DNA of 35,033 nt from Actinomycetales bacterium UBA1416 (GCA_002304945.1 DBPQ01000024.1:1-35033), one strand, 5' to 3'; shown: positions 7,369 through 15,648, numbered from the stretch's first letter. The notes: generated from the sequence alone by a model not told the origin. Translations and numbers: made by a program.

Positions 7369-8865
7369 TCACCGCCGTTCGTACCCGGCGTGGCGGATCG
7401 TCTCCAGCAGTGACCCCAGCCGGTCGGTACGGGCGAACTCGAAGGTGAACACGCGGGCCGTCGCATCCGGGTCGTCCCAGTGGGCCAGCGCGCGCAGGTC
7501 GGCGTCGGCACCCGTCAGGCGAGCGTCCACCCCCTGGGCGAGAGCCCGGTCGTACGCCGCCTCGTAGGTCCTGAGGTCGTGCGCCCCCAGCACGGCCGAG
7601 TGGGCCGCGCCGTCGAACTGGAGGGTCACGCGATTCGGCGCCACCGGATTCGCGAGCCCGTCCAGGGCGGGGACCACGTCGTCGAGGTTCTCCAGGCTGA
7701 TCACCGGCACGGCATCCGGGATGTCCACCTGGCCGATCGGCGATCCCACCGACACCACGCCGGCGACGTGCACGCCCACCTCGGGGTCCGCTGCCAACTC
7801 GGCAGCGACGATGCCTCCCTGGGAGTGGCCGACGAGCACCACCGGGTCCTGCGGCCCGATCGGCGCCATCGCCAACACCTCCCTCGCCGCCAGCAGCAGG
7901 TCATCCCGCTCGTCCGCCATGAGCTGCACGTTGCTGAGGTGGTCCTGCGGGTTGGCTGCCATGAACTGCTCCCGCGTGCCCGGCAGCACCATCGTCCACG
8001 CCGTGGTCCCCGCGGCGCCTCGTTGGGCCACCAGCTCGATCTGCCCCACGCGGTAGCGGTCCGCCGCCGCGGCGGTGGTCCGGATCCGCCCGAGGACCTC
8101 CCCGACCGACCGGACCGGGGAGATCGCGGCCGAGGCGCCCAGCGGCACCGCGTGCACGCCCAGTGGGGGCTCCACCCGGGCGCCGTCAGCGGCCGCGGCC
8201 CGCACATCCACGCTGCCGCCGAAGTGGTCCAGCCCCGTGAGGTCGAGCACGCTCGAGGTCAGGAACTCCACCGGCGTGGTCGCACCGAGGGGCACCCATC
8301 CCCGGGGCAGGAGTACCCGCCCGGTCGGGTTCACGGCCGGGCCGAGCAGCCGGGCACCGTCCCGGAGGTGTGCCTGGGCGTTCACCTGGAGGGGCACGCC
8401 GCGCCGGGCGTCCATCACGGCCTCCACGCCGAGGAGCAGCCCGCGCAGCACCCCGCCCGCCACCCAGTGGGCCGCGCCGCGCGCGGGCAGGAGCATCCCG
8501 AACACCGGTCCGGGAGACGGCGGGCGCGCCATGATCGCCGCAGCGGTGCTCTCCGCCTCCTCGTACACCGCACGGGCGGCCGCCACCCGCTGGCGCAGGC
8601 CCTCCAACCGGTCCTCCACCCCCGCGAGCGCGTGACGGGCGTCGTCGAGGGCGGCGAGCGCCCGCGGGGCGGAGAGGGGGGCGAGCCCGGCGGTCCCGCC
8701 CACCAGGAGGCGCGCCAACCAGAGAGCGCGCGCCGCGCTGCGCGCCGCCCCCAGGGCAGCATCGAGGGCGGACCCGATCTCCGCCAGCCGGCCCAGGTCC
8801 ACCACAACCCCGGAGTACGTCACGAGCGTGGGCGTGCCACCGGAGTCGTCGGGGCGCGGCCGCAT
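7369..8865 (-). CDS. Alpha/beta hydrolase with helical N-terminal domain
   Basis: 498 aa. The C-terminal half is an alpha/beta hydrolase: nucleophile elbow VLVGHSQGGIVAAELA (Ser348), a likely acid in ISLENLDDVVPAL, and a likely catalytic His in the TLQFDGAAHSAVLGAHDL region. This is a lipase/esterase-like triad; the substrate is unknown. The N-terminal 150 residues are Ala/Arg/Leu-rich helices (SALDAALGAARSAARALWLA, then a long coiled-coil-like stretch AALDDARHALAGVEDRLEGL), like the helical hairpins of type VII secretion substrates. I choose ATG 8865 over the longer frame because it shares one base with the stop of the upstream small gene (TGATG), which implies translational coupling. No signal peptide. 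The stop lies 3 bases beyond the convergent 4-TM gene. Confidence 0.82.
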   Translation of the reverse strand: MRPRPDDSGGTPTLVTYSGVVVDLGRLAEIGSALDAALGAARSAARALWLARLLVGGTAGLAPLSAPRALAALDDARHALAGVEDRLEGLRQRVAAARAVYEEAESTAAAIMARPPSPGPVFGMLLPARGAAHWVAGGVLRGLLLGVEAVMDARRGVPLQVNAQAHLRDGARLLGPAVNPTGRVLLPRGWVPLGATTPVEFLTSSVLDLTGLDHFGGSVDVRAAAADGARVEPPLGVHAVPLGASAAISPVRSVGEVLGRIRTTAAAADRYRVGQIELVAQRGAAGTTAWTMVLPGTREQFMAANPQDHLSNVQLMADERDDLLLAAREVLAMAPIGPQDPVVLVGHSQGGIVAAELAADPEVGVHVAGVVSVGSPIGQVDIPDAVPVISLENLDDVVPALDGLANPVAPNRVTLQFDGAAHSAVLGAHDLRTYEAAYDRALAQGVDARLTGADADLRALAHWDDPDATARVFTFEFARTDRLGSLLETIRHAGYERR

Positions 8866-9122
8866 CACCACCACCCCCGCGGCAGGCCACCCCACGTGGC
8901 ACGCTCCTGCTCGAAGGCTCGGACGCACTCGCGCGCCCAGCGGAGGCGGGCGTCCGCCGCGTGCACGCTCACCGCCGCACCGTCCCGCGCGGTGCCGTAG
9001 GCGCGGGCCGCCGGCCCCTCCCAGTCACCGGGACCGGCGACGGCGAGGGCCTCCAGGACCCGGTCCAGCTCGTGCTCCGCCGCCACCACCCCGCCGACCC
9101 CACTGCTCGGATCGAAGAACAT
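8865..9122 (-). CDS. WXG100-like small helical protein
   Basis: 85 aa, starting at ATG 9122 after a good Shine-Dalgarno (GAAGGAG). It is almost all helix, with a turn GDWEGPAARAYGTARDGAA that has the W-x-G (Trp34, Gly36) between two helices, the signature of ESAT-6/WXG100 proteins; size and helix-turn-helix layout fit. It ends in LPRGWW and overlaps the hydrolase start by one base. In other actinobacteria such small proteins pair with a larger type VII-secreted partner. No ESX machinery lies in the window, so export is inference only. The family call is by pattern, not by search. Confidence 0.68.
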   Translation of the reverse strand: MFFDPSSGVGGVVAAEHELDRVLEALAVAGPGDWEGPAARAYGTARDGAAVSVHAADARLRWARECVRAFEQERATWGGLPRGWW

Positions 9123-9254
9123 CACCCACTCCTTCCCACGTGAGGAGGCTAGGGACGCCGGCCCGGCGCCGACCGCCCGCCTGCCCCATCCGGTGGACAC
9201 AGCTGCGCCCCGCCGGCCTGTGGAGAGCCGGACGGCTGCTGCGAGACTGGTGGG

Positions 9255-10055
9255 ATGACCGCCTTCCGCAAGTCCGCCTCCCCGGCGGCCATCGCGTCCG
9301 AGGCCGCCTCCCTCCGCTGGCTGGCCGCCGCCAACGGGGCCCACGTCGTCCCACTGCTCGCGACGGGCCCCACCTGGCTCGAGACGCTCCGGCTGCACGC
9401 CGTCGCCGCCACGCCCGCAGCTGCCGAGGCCTTCGGCCGGGCCCTCGCGGCGACGCACGCCGCCGGGGCGGACTGGTTCGGGCAGGGTCCACCGGGGCTG
9501 GCGCCGTCGGACTCGCGGCTCGCCGAGCTCCCCCACCCGGTCGTGGCGACGGCGGCCGAGGCGGCGCCGTCGTGGGGCCCGTTCCACGCCGAGGCGCGCG
9601 TGCGGCCCTACGTCCGGCTCGCCCGTGACCGGGGCGCGCTGACCGTCGACGACGTCCGCGTCCTCGACGCCGTCCTCACGCGTCTCGAGGCCGGCGACCT
9701 CGACGCCCCCCAGCCCGCCGCCTGCCCGGCAGTGGCGCGGCTGCACGGGGACCTGTGGGGCGGCAACGTGCTGTGGTCCGACGATCATCCGGACGCCGCC
9801 GGCACGGTCACCGGGATCCTCATCGACCCGGCGGCCCACGGCGGCCACGCGGAGACGGACCTCGCCGAGCTCGCCCTGTTCGGCTCGCCCTTCCTCGAGC
9901 GCACGCTCGCAGCCTACGACGAGGCGTCAACCCTGGCGGACGGCTGGCGGGAGCGGGTGGGACTGCACCAGTTGCACATGCTCGCCGTCCACGCCGCGCT
10001 GTTCGGCGGCGGCTACGGCGTCCAGCTCGTGCGGGCCGCGCGCGACCACGACTGA
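9255..10055 (+). CDS. Fructosamine kinase family protein
   Basis: 266 aa, slightly short for the family (about 270-300). The protein-kinase-like catalytic core is clear: ARLHGDLWGGNVLW (catalytic Asp) followed by GILIDPAAHGGHAETDLAEL (metal-binding DP), and ALFGSPFLERTLAAYDE. Family members phosphorylate fructosamines or ribulosamines on glycated amines, starting protein deglycation; bacterial members are poorly characterised. The N-terminal lobe is present (FRKSASPAAIASEAASLRWL) but reduced. The gene is divergent from the WXG/hydrolase pair. A GAGACT hexamer lies six bases before the ATG and there is no clear Shine-Dalgarno. Confidence 0.9.
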   Translation: MTAFRKSASPAAIASEAASLRWLAAANGAHVVPLLATGPTWLETLRLHAVAATPAAAEAFGRALAATHAAGADWFGQGPPGLAPSDSRLAELPHPVVATAAEAAPSWGPFHAEARVRPYVRLARDRGALTVDDVRVLDAVLTRLEAGDLDAPQPAACPAVARLHGDLWGGNVLWSDDHPDAAGTVTGILIDPAAHGGHAETDLAELALFGSPFLERTLAAYDEASTLADGWRERVGLHQLHMLAVHAALFGGGYGVQLVRAARDHD

Positions 10056-10070
10056 CGACTCGCGGCAGCA

Positions 10071-10086
10071 ACCTGCCATGGCAGGT
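10071..10086. repeat. 16-bp perfect palindrome
   Basis: ACCTGCCATGGCAGGT is its own reverse complement and begins 16 bases after the fructosamine-kinase stop. It could be an operator, or a 6-bp stem with a CATG tetraloop in RNA. Confidence 0.6.
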
Positions 10087-10148
10087 AGTGATGGGCTCCA
10101 GCAGCGTTCAGAGGGCTTGCGACGCGGTTGAATTGGTCTCACGGCGAC

Positions 10149-10184
10149 GGGCGGGCGTTCCAGTAGAGGGTTGGACGCCCGCCC
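10149..10184 (+). terminator. Candidate hairpin terminator
   Basis: GGGCGGGCG plus TCCA pairs with TGGA plus CGCCCGCCC, one bulged T, loop of 9. This is a very stable GC stem without a T-tract, like the I-shaped terminators of high-GC actinobacteria. It is 94 bases after the fructosamine-kinase stop. Confidence 0.45.
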
Positions 10185-10204
10185 ACTCAGCCCCCAGGGG
10201 GGTG

Positions 10205-10240
10205 GCCGGCCGCACAATTCCTCCCAAGCGTGCGGCCGGC
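10205..10240 (+). terminator. Second hairpin, perfect 11-bp arms
   Basis: GCCGGCCGCAC pairs with GTGCGGCCGGC across a 14-base loop rich in A, T and C. It stands 20 bases after the first hairpin and 34 bases before the promoter of the PanE-like gene. It may be a tandem terminator, or the body of a small RNA together with 10149-10184. Confidence 0.45.
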
Positions 10241-10273
10241 ATTCCCCCTCTCGTCGCCTGGCGGCCTCCCACC

Positions 10274-10279
10274 TAGGGT
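10274..10279 (+). promoter_or_regulatory. Leaderless -10 of the PanE-like gene
   Basis: TAGGGT, seven bases before ATG 10287, with no Shine-Dalgarno between. Confidence 0.5.
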
Positions 10280-10286
10280 GGGTGTC

Positions 10287-11156
10287 ATGATCAGCGTCGT
10301 CGGACCGGGAGGGGTGGGGGGCCTGCTCGCCGGCCTCCTCGCACGGGCGGGAATCGAGACCACCGTCGTCGCCCGTGAGACCACGGCACGGCGGATCGCC
10401 GCCGAGGGGTTGACGATCGACTCCGCCCCGTTCGGCCGCTTCCACGTGGACGTTCCCACCGCCACCACCGTGCCCGCGGGCAGCGCCGTCGTCCTCGCGG
10501 TCAAGGCCTACGGCCTCGCCGACGTCCTGCCCGCACTCGCCGCCGCACGCCCCTCCGAGGTGCTCTCCATCCTCAACGGGGTGGGGCACGCCGGCCTGCT
10601 GCACGCCGCGCTCGAACCGGACGCGCTGGTCGCGTGCGGCGCGATCCAGGTGGAGGCGGAGCGCCTCGCCGACGGCACCATCGCCCATCGTTCCCCCTTC
10701 TGCCTCGTCACGGCACCGGAGGGGACCGAGCAGTGGCGCGTGCTGCGCTCCCTCACCGCGGCGGGCGTCAGCACGCGCACCCGCGGCACCGAGGAGGAGG
10801 TCCTGTGGGGCAAGCTGCGGTTCCTCGCGCCGCTCGCCCTCCTCACCACCATCACGGACCGCCCACTGGGGCCGGCCCTCGACCACGATCCGGCCCTCAC
10901 CACGGCGCTCCTCGACGACGTCGCCGCCCTCGCCACCGCCGCGGGCCTGCCCACCACGGCCGGCCTCCTCGCCGAGCAGCTCCGCGGCTTCGACCCCGCC
11001 ATGCAGTCCTCCCTGCAGGTCGACGCCCGCCGCGGCGGCCCCACCGAGCTGGACGCGCTCGGAACCCACCTCCTCGAGCTGGCAGCGCGGCACGGACTGG
11101 CGACGCCGGCGCTCGCCCGCGTCGTCGACACCATCGGCGCCCGCCTCGACGCCTGA
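10287..11156 (+). CDS. Ketopantoate reductase family protein (PanE/ApbA-like)
   Basis: 289 aa. The Rossmann N-terminus ISVVGPGGVGGLLAGLLARAG binds NADP(H) (GxGxxG variant), the family lysine is in AVKAYGLADVLPAL, and the C-terminal helical domain has EEEVLWGKLRFLAPLALLTT, where WxKL is characteristic. PanE reduces 2-dehydropantoate to pantoate for coenzyme A synthesis. Many PanE-like paralogues act on other 2-oxo acids and no pan gene is adjacent, so the substrate is not certain. Start ATG 10287 is set by the Rossmann motif and by TAGGGT seven bases upstream; the longer upstream frame is rejected. The next gene starts 17 bases after the stop. Confidence 0.88.
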   Translation: MISVVGPGGVGGLLAGLLARAGIETTVVARETTARRIAAEGLTIDSAPFGRFHVDVPTATTVPAGSAVVLAVKAYGLADVLPALAAARPSEVLSILNGVGHAGLLHAALEPDALVACGAIQVEAERLADGTIAHRSPFCLVTAPEGTEQWRVLRSLTAAGVSTRTRGTEEEVLWGKLRFLAPLALLTTITDRPLGPALDHDPALTTALLDDVAALATAAGLPTTAGLLAEQLRGFDPAMQSSLQVDARRGGPTELDALGTHLLELAARHGLATPALARVVDTIGARLDA

Positions 11157-11162
11157 GGCACC

Positions 11163-11168
11163 TACGAT
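11163..11168 (+). promoter_or_regulatory. Leaderless -10 of the UPF0303 gene
   Basis: TACGAT, five bases before ATG 11174, within the 17-bp gap after the PanE-like gene. The second gene may therefore have its own promoter. Confidence 0.4.
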
Positions 11169-11173
11169 CGGCC

Positions 11174-11647
11174 ATGAGCGACGAGATCCAGTCAACCATC
11201 GCAGCGATCGAGGCGGACGAGCGCGCCCTCGTCCTCCCCAATTTCGACAACGACGACGCGTGGCGGCTCGGGTGCCTGCTCGTCGAGCTGGCACGGGAGC
11301 GCGACCTCCCCGTGACGGTGGACATCCGGCGCGGCTCCCAGCAGCTCTTCCACGCCGCGCTGCCCGGAACCACGCCGGACAACGACTCCTGGATCGAGCG
11401 CAAGGTGCGCGTCGTCGAGCGGTTCGGGGCGTCGTCGTACCTCGTGGGGCAACGCGCCGCTGCGAAGGGCACCACGCTCAACGAGCAGCACCAGCTGCCC
11501 TTGCAACGCTACGCCGCCCACGGCGGCAGCTTCCCGATCCGGGTGGCGGGCGTGGGGATCGTCGGGGCGGTGACGGTCTCCGGACTGCCGCAGGCCCAGG
11601 ACCACGCGCTGGTGGTCGAGGGCCTGCGGGACTTCCTGGCGGGCTGA
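11174..11647 (+). CDS. UPF0303 / heme-degrading-domain-like protein
   Basis: 157 aa, the usual length of the UPF0303 group (GlcG/HbpS-type DUF336 fold). Recognisable family pieces are LVELARERDLPVTVDIRRGSQ, VGQRAAAKGTTLNEQHQ, AAHGGSFPIRVAGVGIVG and TVSGLPQAQDHALVVEGL. Relatives of this fold bind heme or small ligands, but the biochemical role of UPF0303 proteins is not settled. It follows the PanE-like gene and its stop is 19 bases from the end of the convergent ABC ATPase gene. ATG 11174 is supported by the family N-terminus and the TACGAT hexamer. Confidence 0.9.
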   Translation: MSDEIQSTIAAIEADERALVLPNFDNDDAWRLGCLLVELARERDLPVTVDIRRGSQQLFHAALPGTTPDNDSWIERKVRVVERFGASSYLVGQRAAAKGTTLNEQHQLPLQRYAAHGGSFPIRVAGVGIVGAVTVSGLPQAQDHALVVEGLRDFLAG

Positions 11648-11666
11648 GCTCGGGGGACCTTTCCGG

Positions 11667-12425
11667 CTAGAGCACCTTCGAGAGGAACGCCTGGGTCCGC
11701 TCGTGCTGCGGGTTGGCGAGCACCTGGACCGGGTCCCCCTCCTCCACGATCTGGCCGTCGTCCATGAAGATGACCCGGTCCCCCACCTCGCGGGCGAAGC
11801 CCATCTCGTGGGTGACCACCATCATCGTCATGCCCGACTGCGCCAGATCCTTCATGACGGCGAGCACCTCGCCCACCAGCTCCGGGTCGAGCGCGGAGGT
11901 GGGCTCGTCGAAGAGCATCATGTCCGGGTTCATGGACAGCGAGCGGGCGATCGCCACGCGCTGCATCTGGCCGCCCGAGAGCTGGGACGGGTGGGCATCC
12001 ACCTTGTCCGACAGGCCCACCCGCGCGAGCATGTCCCGCGCGATCTGCTGGGCCTCGGCAGGCTTGCGGCGCAGCACCTTCTCCTGCGCGACGGTGAGGT
12101 TGCGCAGCACCGTCATGTGCGGGAACAGGTTGAACTGCTGGAACACCATGCCGATCCGGGTGCGGATCGCGTCCAGGTCCACGTCCGGGTCGAGGATCTC
12201 GATGCCCTCGATGTGGATCGAGCCCCCGGAGGGATCCTCGAGCAGGTTCACCGAGCGCAGCAGGGTGGACTTGCCGGACCCCGAGGGCCCGATCACGCAG
12301 ACCACCTCGCCGCGCTGGACTGTCAGGTCGATGCCCTTCAGGACCTCGAGGTCGCCGAAGCTCTTGCGCAGGCCACGGATCTCGATGGCGGGGGCGTTCG
12401 GATCCGGGTTGTTGAGATCGCTCAT
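11667..12425 (-). CDS. Polar amino-acid ABC transporter ATPase (GlnQ/HisP-type)
   Basis: 252 aa. Walker A GPSGSGKST at 46-54, Q-loop FQQFNLFPHMT, signature LSGGQMQRVAIARSLSM, Walker B MMLFDEPTSALDPE and the H-switch VVTHEMGFAREV are all present and intact. The closest subfamily by these motifs is the glutamine/histidine/arginine type. It powers uptake with the permease and binding protein encoded just upstream. Its ATG overlaps the permease stop (ATGA, 12422-12425). It is the last gene of the leftward operon; I see no clear terminator between it and the convergent UPF0303 gene. Confidence 0.96.
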   Translation of the reverse strand: MSDLNNPDPNAPAIEIRGLRKSFGDLEVLKGIDLTVQRGEVVCVIGPSGSGKSTLLRSVNLLEDPSGGSIHIEGIEILDPDVDLDAIRTRIGMVFQQFNLFPHMTVLRNLTVAQEKVLRRKPAEAQQIARDMLARVGLSDKVDAHPSQLSGGQMQRVAIARSLSMNPDMMLFDEPTSALDPELVGEVLAVMKDLAQSGMTMMVVTHEMGFAREVGDRVIFMDDGQIVEEGDPVQVLANPQHERTQAFLSKVL

Positions 12426-13207
12426 CGGGACTTCGCCATCTTCCTCTCGAGCCGCGCCACCAGGCTGGTGAGCGGGATCGTCACCAGCAGGTACAGCATG
12501 GCCGCCATGATCAGCGGCGTGGCGTTCGCGTTGGTGGTGAGGCCGTCCCGGGCGAACGTGGTGAGTTCCTTTGTCTGCAGGGTGGAACCGGCGATGAACA
12601 GCAGCGAGGTGTCCTTCAGCAGCAGCACGAACTCGTTGGTGACCGGGGGGATCACGATCCGGAACGCCTGGGGCAGGATCACCGTGTACATCGTCCGGGC
12701 CTGGGACATGCCGAGGGACCGGGCGGCCTCCCTCTGCCCCTTCGGCACCGCCTGGATGCCCGACCGGATGATCTCGGCCATGTAGGCCGCCGCCACCAGG
12801 ATCAGGCCGAGCAGGCCGGCGCCCACGGCACCACCCGGCACCTGCACCCCGAGCGCGATGGGCAGCATGTAGGCCATCGCGAAGATGGTGAGCAGGGCCG
12901 GGATGCCGCGGAACAGCTCGATGAAGCCGGTCGCGAACCAGCGGTACGGGGTGATCGAGGACAGCTTCATCAGCGCCATGATCGTCCCGAGCACGAGGCC
13001 GCCCACGAACGAGACGAGCGTGAACAGCAGCGTGTTCCGCAGCGCGATCGTGACGATCTGCGGGAGCTGGCTCCGGGCCACCTCCGCGTTGAAGAACTGG
13101 GTCTGCACCAGCCGCCAGTCCGTGGCGAACGCGACCATCACGAGGATGGCCAGGAACACCACGTACAGGATGCCCCGCGTCAGGCGTTGCTTCGTCGTCC
13201 GTCGCAT
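12422..13207 (-). CDS. Polar amino-acid ABC transporter permease
   Basis: 261 aa HisMQ/GlnP-type permease with about five or six membrane spans. The coupling-helix loop that contacts the ATPase is MAEIIRSGIQAVPKGQREAA followed by RSLGMSQARTMYTVILPQAF, the EAA motif of this family. A single permease gene suggests a homodimeric channel. The N-terminus starts MRRTTKQRLTRGILY, with positive charges before the first span. It lies 16 bases after the binding-protein stop and overlaps the ATPase gene by 4 bases. Confidence 0.95.
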   Translation of the reverse strand: MRRTTKQRLTRGILYVVFLAILVMVAFATDWRLVQTQFFNAEVARSQLPQIVTIALRNTLLFTLVSFVGGLVLGTIMALMKLSSITPYRWFATGFIELFRGIPALLTIFAMAYMLPIALGVQVPGGAVGAGLLGLILVAAAYMAEIIRSGIQAVPKGQREAARSLGMSQARTMYTVILPQAFRIVIPPVTNEFVLLLKDTSLLFIAGSTLQTKELTTFARDGLTTNANATPLIMAAMLYLLVTIPLTSLVARLERKMAKSR

Positions 13208-13223
13208 GGCGGGCCCGTCCGGC

Positions 13224-14036
13224 TCAGTCCTCGGTGGCGAAGTAGGTGTCGTAGATCTCCTGGTAGCGGCCGTCCTCGCGCATGGCGGCGAGGGCGGCGT
13301 TCACCGCCTCGCGGAGCTCGACCTTCTCGTCCTTGGGGAACGCGAAACCGTACTGCTCACCCGTGTCGTACTCGCCCACGATCGCGTAGTTGGAGTCCGC
13401 CTTGACGTGCTCCACGTTCACGGGGAGGTCCTGGAGGATGGCGTCAATCTGGTTGGCCTGCAGGGCGGGCCACAGCTCGCCGTCACCCGGGTACTCCACG
13501 AAGGTGGTGTCCGCGGGGGCGTTCTCCTCGGCGTACATCTGGCCGGTGGAGCCCTGCTGGACGCCGAGCCGCTTGCCGGCCATGTCCTCCAGCGAGGTGA
13601 TCCCGGAGTCCGCCCGGGTCAGGAGGGACTGCAGGGAGTCGTAGTACGCGTCCGCGAAGTCGATGTTCGCCTTGCGCTCCTCCGTGATGGTGATGGCAGA
13701 CATCCCCATGTCGCACTGGCCGGCGGCCAGCACGGTGCCGGACTGGAGAGCGTCGAAGGCCACGTCCTTCACGGTGAAGTCGAGGCCGAGTTCCTCGGCG
13801 ATCGCCTGGGTGATGTCGACGTCGAACCCGGCGTAACCCGAGGGTGCCCCCGCCTCCTCGTACTCGAACGGCGGGTACGGGGCGTCCGTGCACACCGTCA
13901 GGGTGCCGCCCTGGACGAGGTCGAACTCCGCGCCGGCAGCGGTGCCGTCACCAGTGGCGTCATCGCCACCGGAACAGGCCGACAGGAGGAGGGCGAGTGC
14001 GGCCGTCGCAGCGGCCGCGCGGATGGTGCGAGTCAT
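13224..14036 (-). CDS. Polar amino-acid ABC transporter binding lipoprotein
   Basis: 270 aa. Start ATG 14036 gives a classic lipoprotein signal: MTRTIRAAAATAALALLLSAC with lipobox LSAC and acylated Cys21; the longer open frame upstream is not needed. The mature protein is an SBP_bac_3 domain: GGTLTVCTDAPYPPFEYEE, GFDVDITQAIAEELGLDFTV and AGKRLGVQQGSTGQMYAEEN. It captures an amino acid outside the membrane and hands it to the permease. Ligand-pocket residues cannot be read without a structure, so glutamine, glutamate, arginine or cystine are all possible. It is the first gene of the leftward operon, divergent from purB. Confidence 0.95.
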   Translation of the reverse strand: MTRTIRAAAATAALALLLSACSGGDDATGDGTAAGAEFDLVQGGTLTVCTDAPYPPFEYEEAGAPSGYAGFDVDITQAIAEELGLDFTVKDVAFDALQSGTVLAAGQCDMGMSAITITEERKANIDFADAYYDSLQSLLTRADSGITSLEDMAGKRLGVQQGSTGQMYAEENAPADTTFVEYPGDGELWPALQANQIDAILQDLPVNVEHVKADSNYAIVGEYDTGEQYGFAFPKDEKVELREAVNAALAAMREDGRYQEIYDTYFATED

Positions 14037-14182
14037 GGGTGTTCCCTTCGCTCGGTGTCCCGGTGCGGCCCGGGACCGGTCATGGGGCAATTAAAGCGCC
14101 GTTTGCGTTTCCTTGGCATTTCGGGACCGGGATGCGGACCCTCTCGGCGGCCGTCACGGCGTGCTGCTGCCACAATGGCGCC
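14037..14182. promoter_or_regulatory. Divergent promoter region between ABC importer and purB
   Basis: 146 bp. It holds a less GC-rich patch (near 14089-14125) that probably contains the importer promoter, an 8-bp palindrome GACCGGTC, and two copies of CGGGACCGG (14071-14079 and 14122-14130). CACAAT at 14171-14176, six bases before the purB ATG, fits a leaderless purB start. No operator can be named. Confidence 0.35.
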
Positions 14183-15595
14183 ATGGTGGACCTCTCGCAG
14201 CTCGACTCGCTCGCCCTCGGCCCCCTCGACGGCCGCTACCGCGCCGTCGTCGCCCCGGTCGTGGACCACCTCTCGGAGGCGGCGCTCAACCGCGCGCGCG
14301 TGCGGGTGGAGGTGGAGTGGCTGCTCCACCTCACCGCGAGGCGCGCCGTCCCCGGGGCCCCGGCGCTGACCGACGACGACGCCGCCCACCTGCGCGGCGT
14401 CGTCGAGCGTTTCGGGGAGGCGGAGATCGCCGAACTCGCCGCCATCGAGGCCGAGACCCGGCACGACGTCAAGGCGGTCGAGTACTTCCTGAAACGCCGG
14501 CTGGACGCGGCGCCGGAGGGATCCGCGCTCCCGACGCTGCACGAGATGGTGCACATCTTCTGCACGTCGGAGGACATCAACAACCTGGCCTACGCCCTGA
14601 CGGTGCGCTCGGCGGTGCGCGAGGTGTGGTTGCCGGCGGCCGCGCGGCTGGTGGACGCACTGGCCGAACTCGCCCGGGCCACCGCAGCCGTCCCGATGCT
14701 CGCTCGCACCCACGGCCAGCCCGCCACCCCCACCACGCTGGGCAAGGAGCTCGCGGTGCTGGCCGCGCGGCTGCGCCGCCAGCTCGCCAGCGTGGAGCGC
14801 GCGGAGTACCTGGGCAAGATCAACGGCGCCACGGGCACGTACGCGGCGCACGCCGTCGCCATCCCCGGGACGGACTGGGAGGAGGTGGCGCGCACGTTCG
14901 TGGAGGGGCTCGGGCTCACGTGGAACCCGCTGACCACGCAGATCGAGCCGCACGACTGGCAGGCCGAGCTGTACGCGGACATGGCGCGATTCAACCGGGT
15001 GCTGCACAATCTCGCCACGGACGTGTGGACCTACATCTCGCTCGGGTACTTCCGGCAGAACCTGGCGGCGCAGGGGTCCACGGGGTCCTCGACCATGCCG
15101 CACAAGGTGAACCCGATCCGGTTCGAGAACGCCGAGGCGAACCTCGAGATCTCCTGCGCACTGCTCGACTCGCTCGGCGCCACGCTCGTCACCTCCCGGC
15201 TCCAGCGGGACCTCACCGACTCCACCACCCAGCGCAACATCGGGGTGGCGTTCGGGCACTCGCTGCTCGCGATCGACAACGTGGTGCGTGGGCTCGCCGG
15301 CCTGGACGTGGACGCGGACGCCATGGCCCGGGACCTGGACGCCAACTGGGAGGTGCTGGGCGAGGCCGTGCAGTCCGCGATGCGCGCCGCCGGGATCGCC
15401 GGGGCCGCTGGGATGGAGGACCCGTACGAGCGGCTCAAGGAGCTCACGCGCGGCCGGCGGGTGGACGGGCCGGCGATGCGGGAGTTCGTGGCGGGCCTGG
15501 GGCTGCCCGACGACGTCGCGGCCCGGCTGCTGGCGCTGACGCCGGCGTCGTACACCGGCCTCGCGTCGCGCCTCGTGCGCCACCTGGACGAGTGA
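14183..15595 (+). CDS. purB: Adenylosuccinate lyase
   Basis: 470 aa, matching the Escherichia coli-like PurB group. It cleaves SAICAR to AICAR and adenylosuccinate to AMP, releasing fumarate, in purine synthesis. The superfamily signature with the catalytic serine, SSTMPHKVNPIRFENAEAN, starts at residue 302; other conserved pieces are ALGPLDGRY at the N-terminus, MVHIFCTSEDINN, the His-containing ARTHGQPATPTTLGKEL, and LQRDLTDSTTQRNIGVAFGHS. I start at ATG 14183 because the family N-terminus begins right there. No other pur gene is in the window. Confidence 0.96.
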   Translation: MVDLSQLDSLALGPLDGRYRAVVAPVVDHLSEAALNRARVRVEVEWLLHLTARRAVPGAPALTDDDAAHLRGVVERFGEAEIAELAAIEAETRHDVKAVEYFLKRRLDAAPEGSALPTLHEMVHIFCTSEDINNLAYALTVRSAVREVWLPAAARLVDALAELARATAAVPMLARTHGQPATPTTLGKELAVLAARLRRQLASVERAEYLGKINGATGTYAAHAVAIPGTDWEEVARTFVEGLGLTWNPLTTQIEPHDWQAELYADMARFNRVLHNLATDVWTYISLGYFRQNLAAQGSTGSSTMPHKVNPIRFENAEANLEISCALLDSLGATLVTSRLQRDLTDSTTQRNIGVAFGHSLLAIDNVVRGLAGLDVDADAMARDLDANWEVLGEAVQSAMRAAGIAGAAGMEDPYERLKELTRGRRVDGPAMREFVAGLGLPDDVAARLLALTPASYTGLASRLVRHLDE

Positions 15596-15632
15596 GACGC
15601 GGATCTCCTGCAGAGCCATCCAAGGTACTACC

Positions 15633-15643
15633 GAGTTATACTC
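15633..15643 (+). promoter_or_regulatory. Palindromic -10 region of the toxin-antitoxin operon
   Basis: GAGT-TAT-ACTC, an 11-base palindrome that contains the -10 TATACT (15637-15642) six bases before the antitoxin ATG. A palindrome over the -10 suits autorepression by the antitoxin or the complex. Confidence 0.5.
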
Positions 15644-15648
15644 ATGGG

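Larger units (their letters stand above)
10056..10286. other. Hairpin-rich intergenic region
   Basis: 231 bases without a convincing gene. It holds a 16-bp perfect palindrome (10071-10086) and two strong GC-rich hairpins (10149-10184 and 10205-10240), then the TAGGGT hexamer of the next gene. Both flanking genes are rightward, so the hairpins may end fructosamine-kinase transcription; a small RNA is the alternative. No tRNA or known RNA class is recognisable. Confidence 0.6.
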
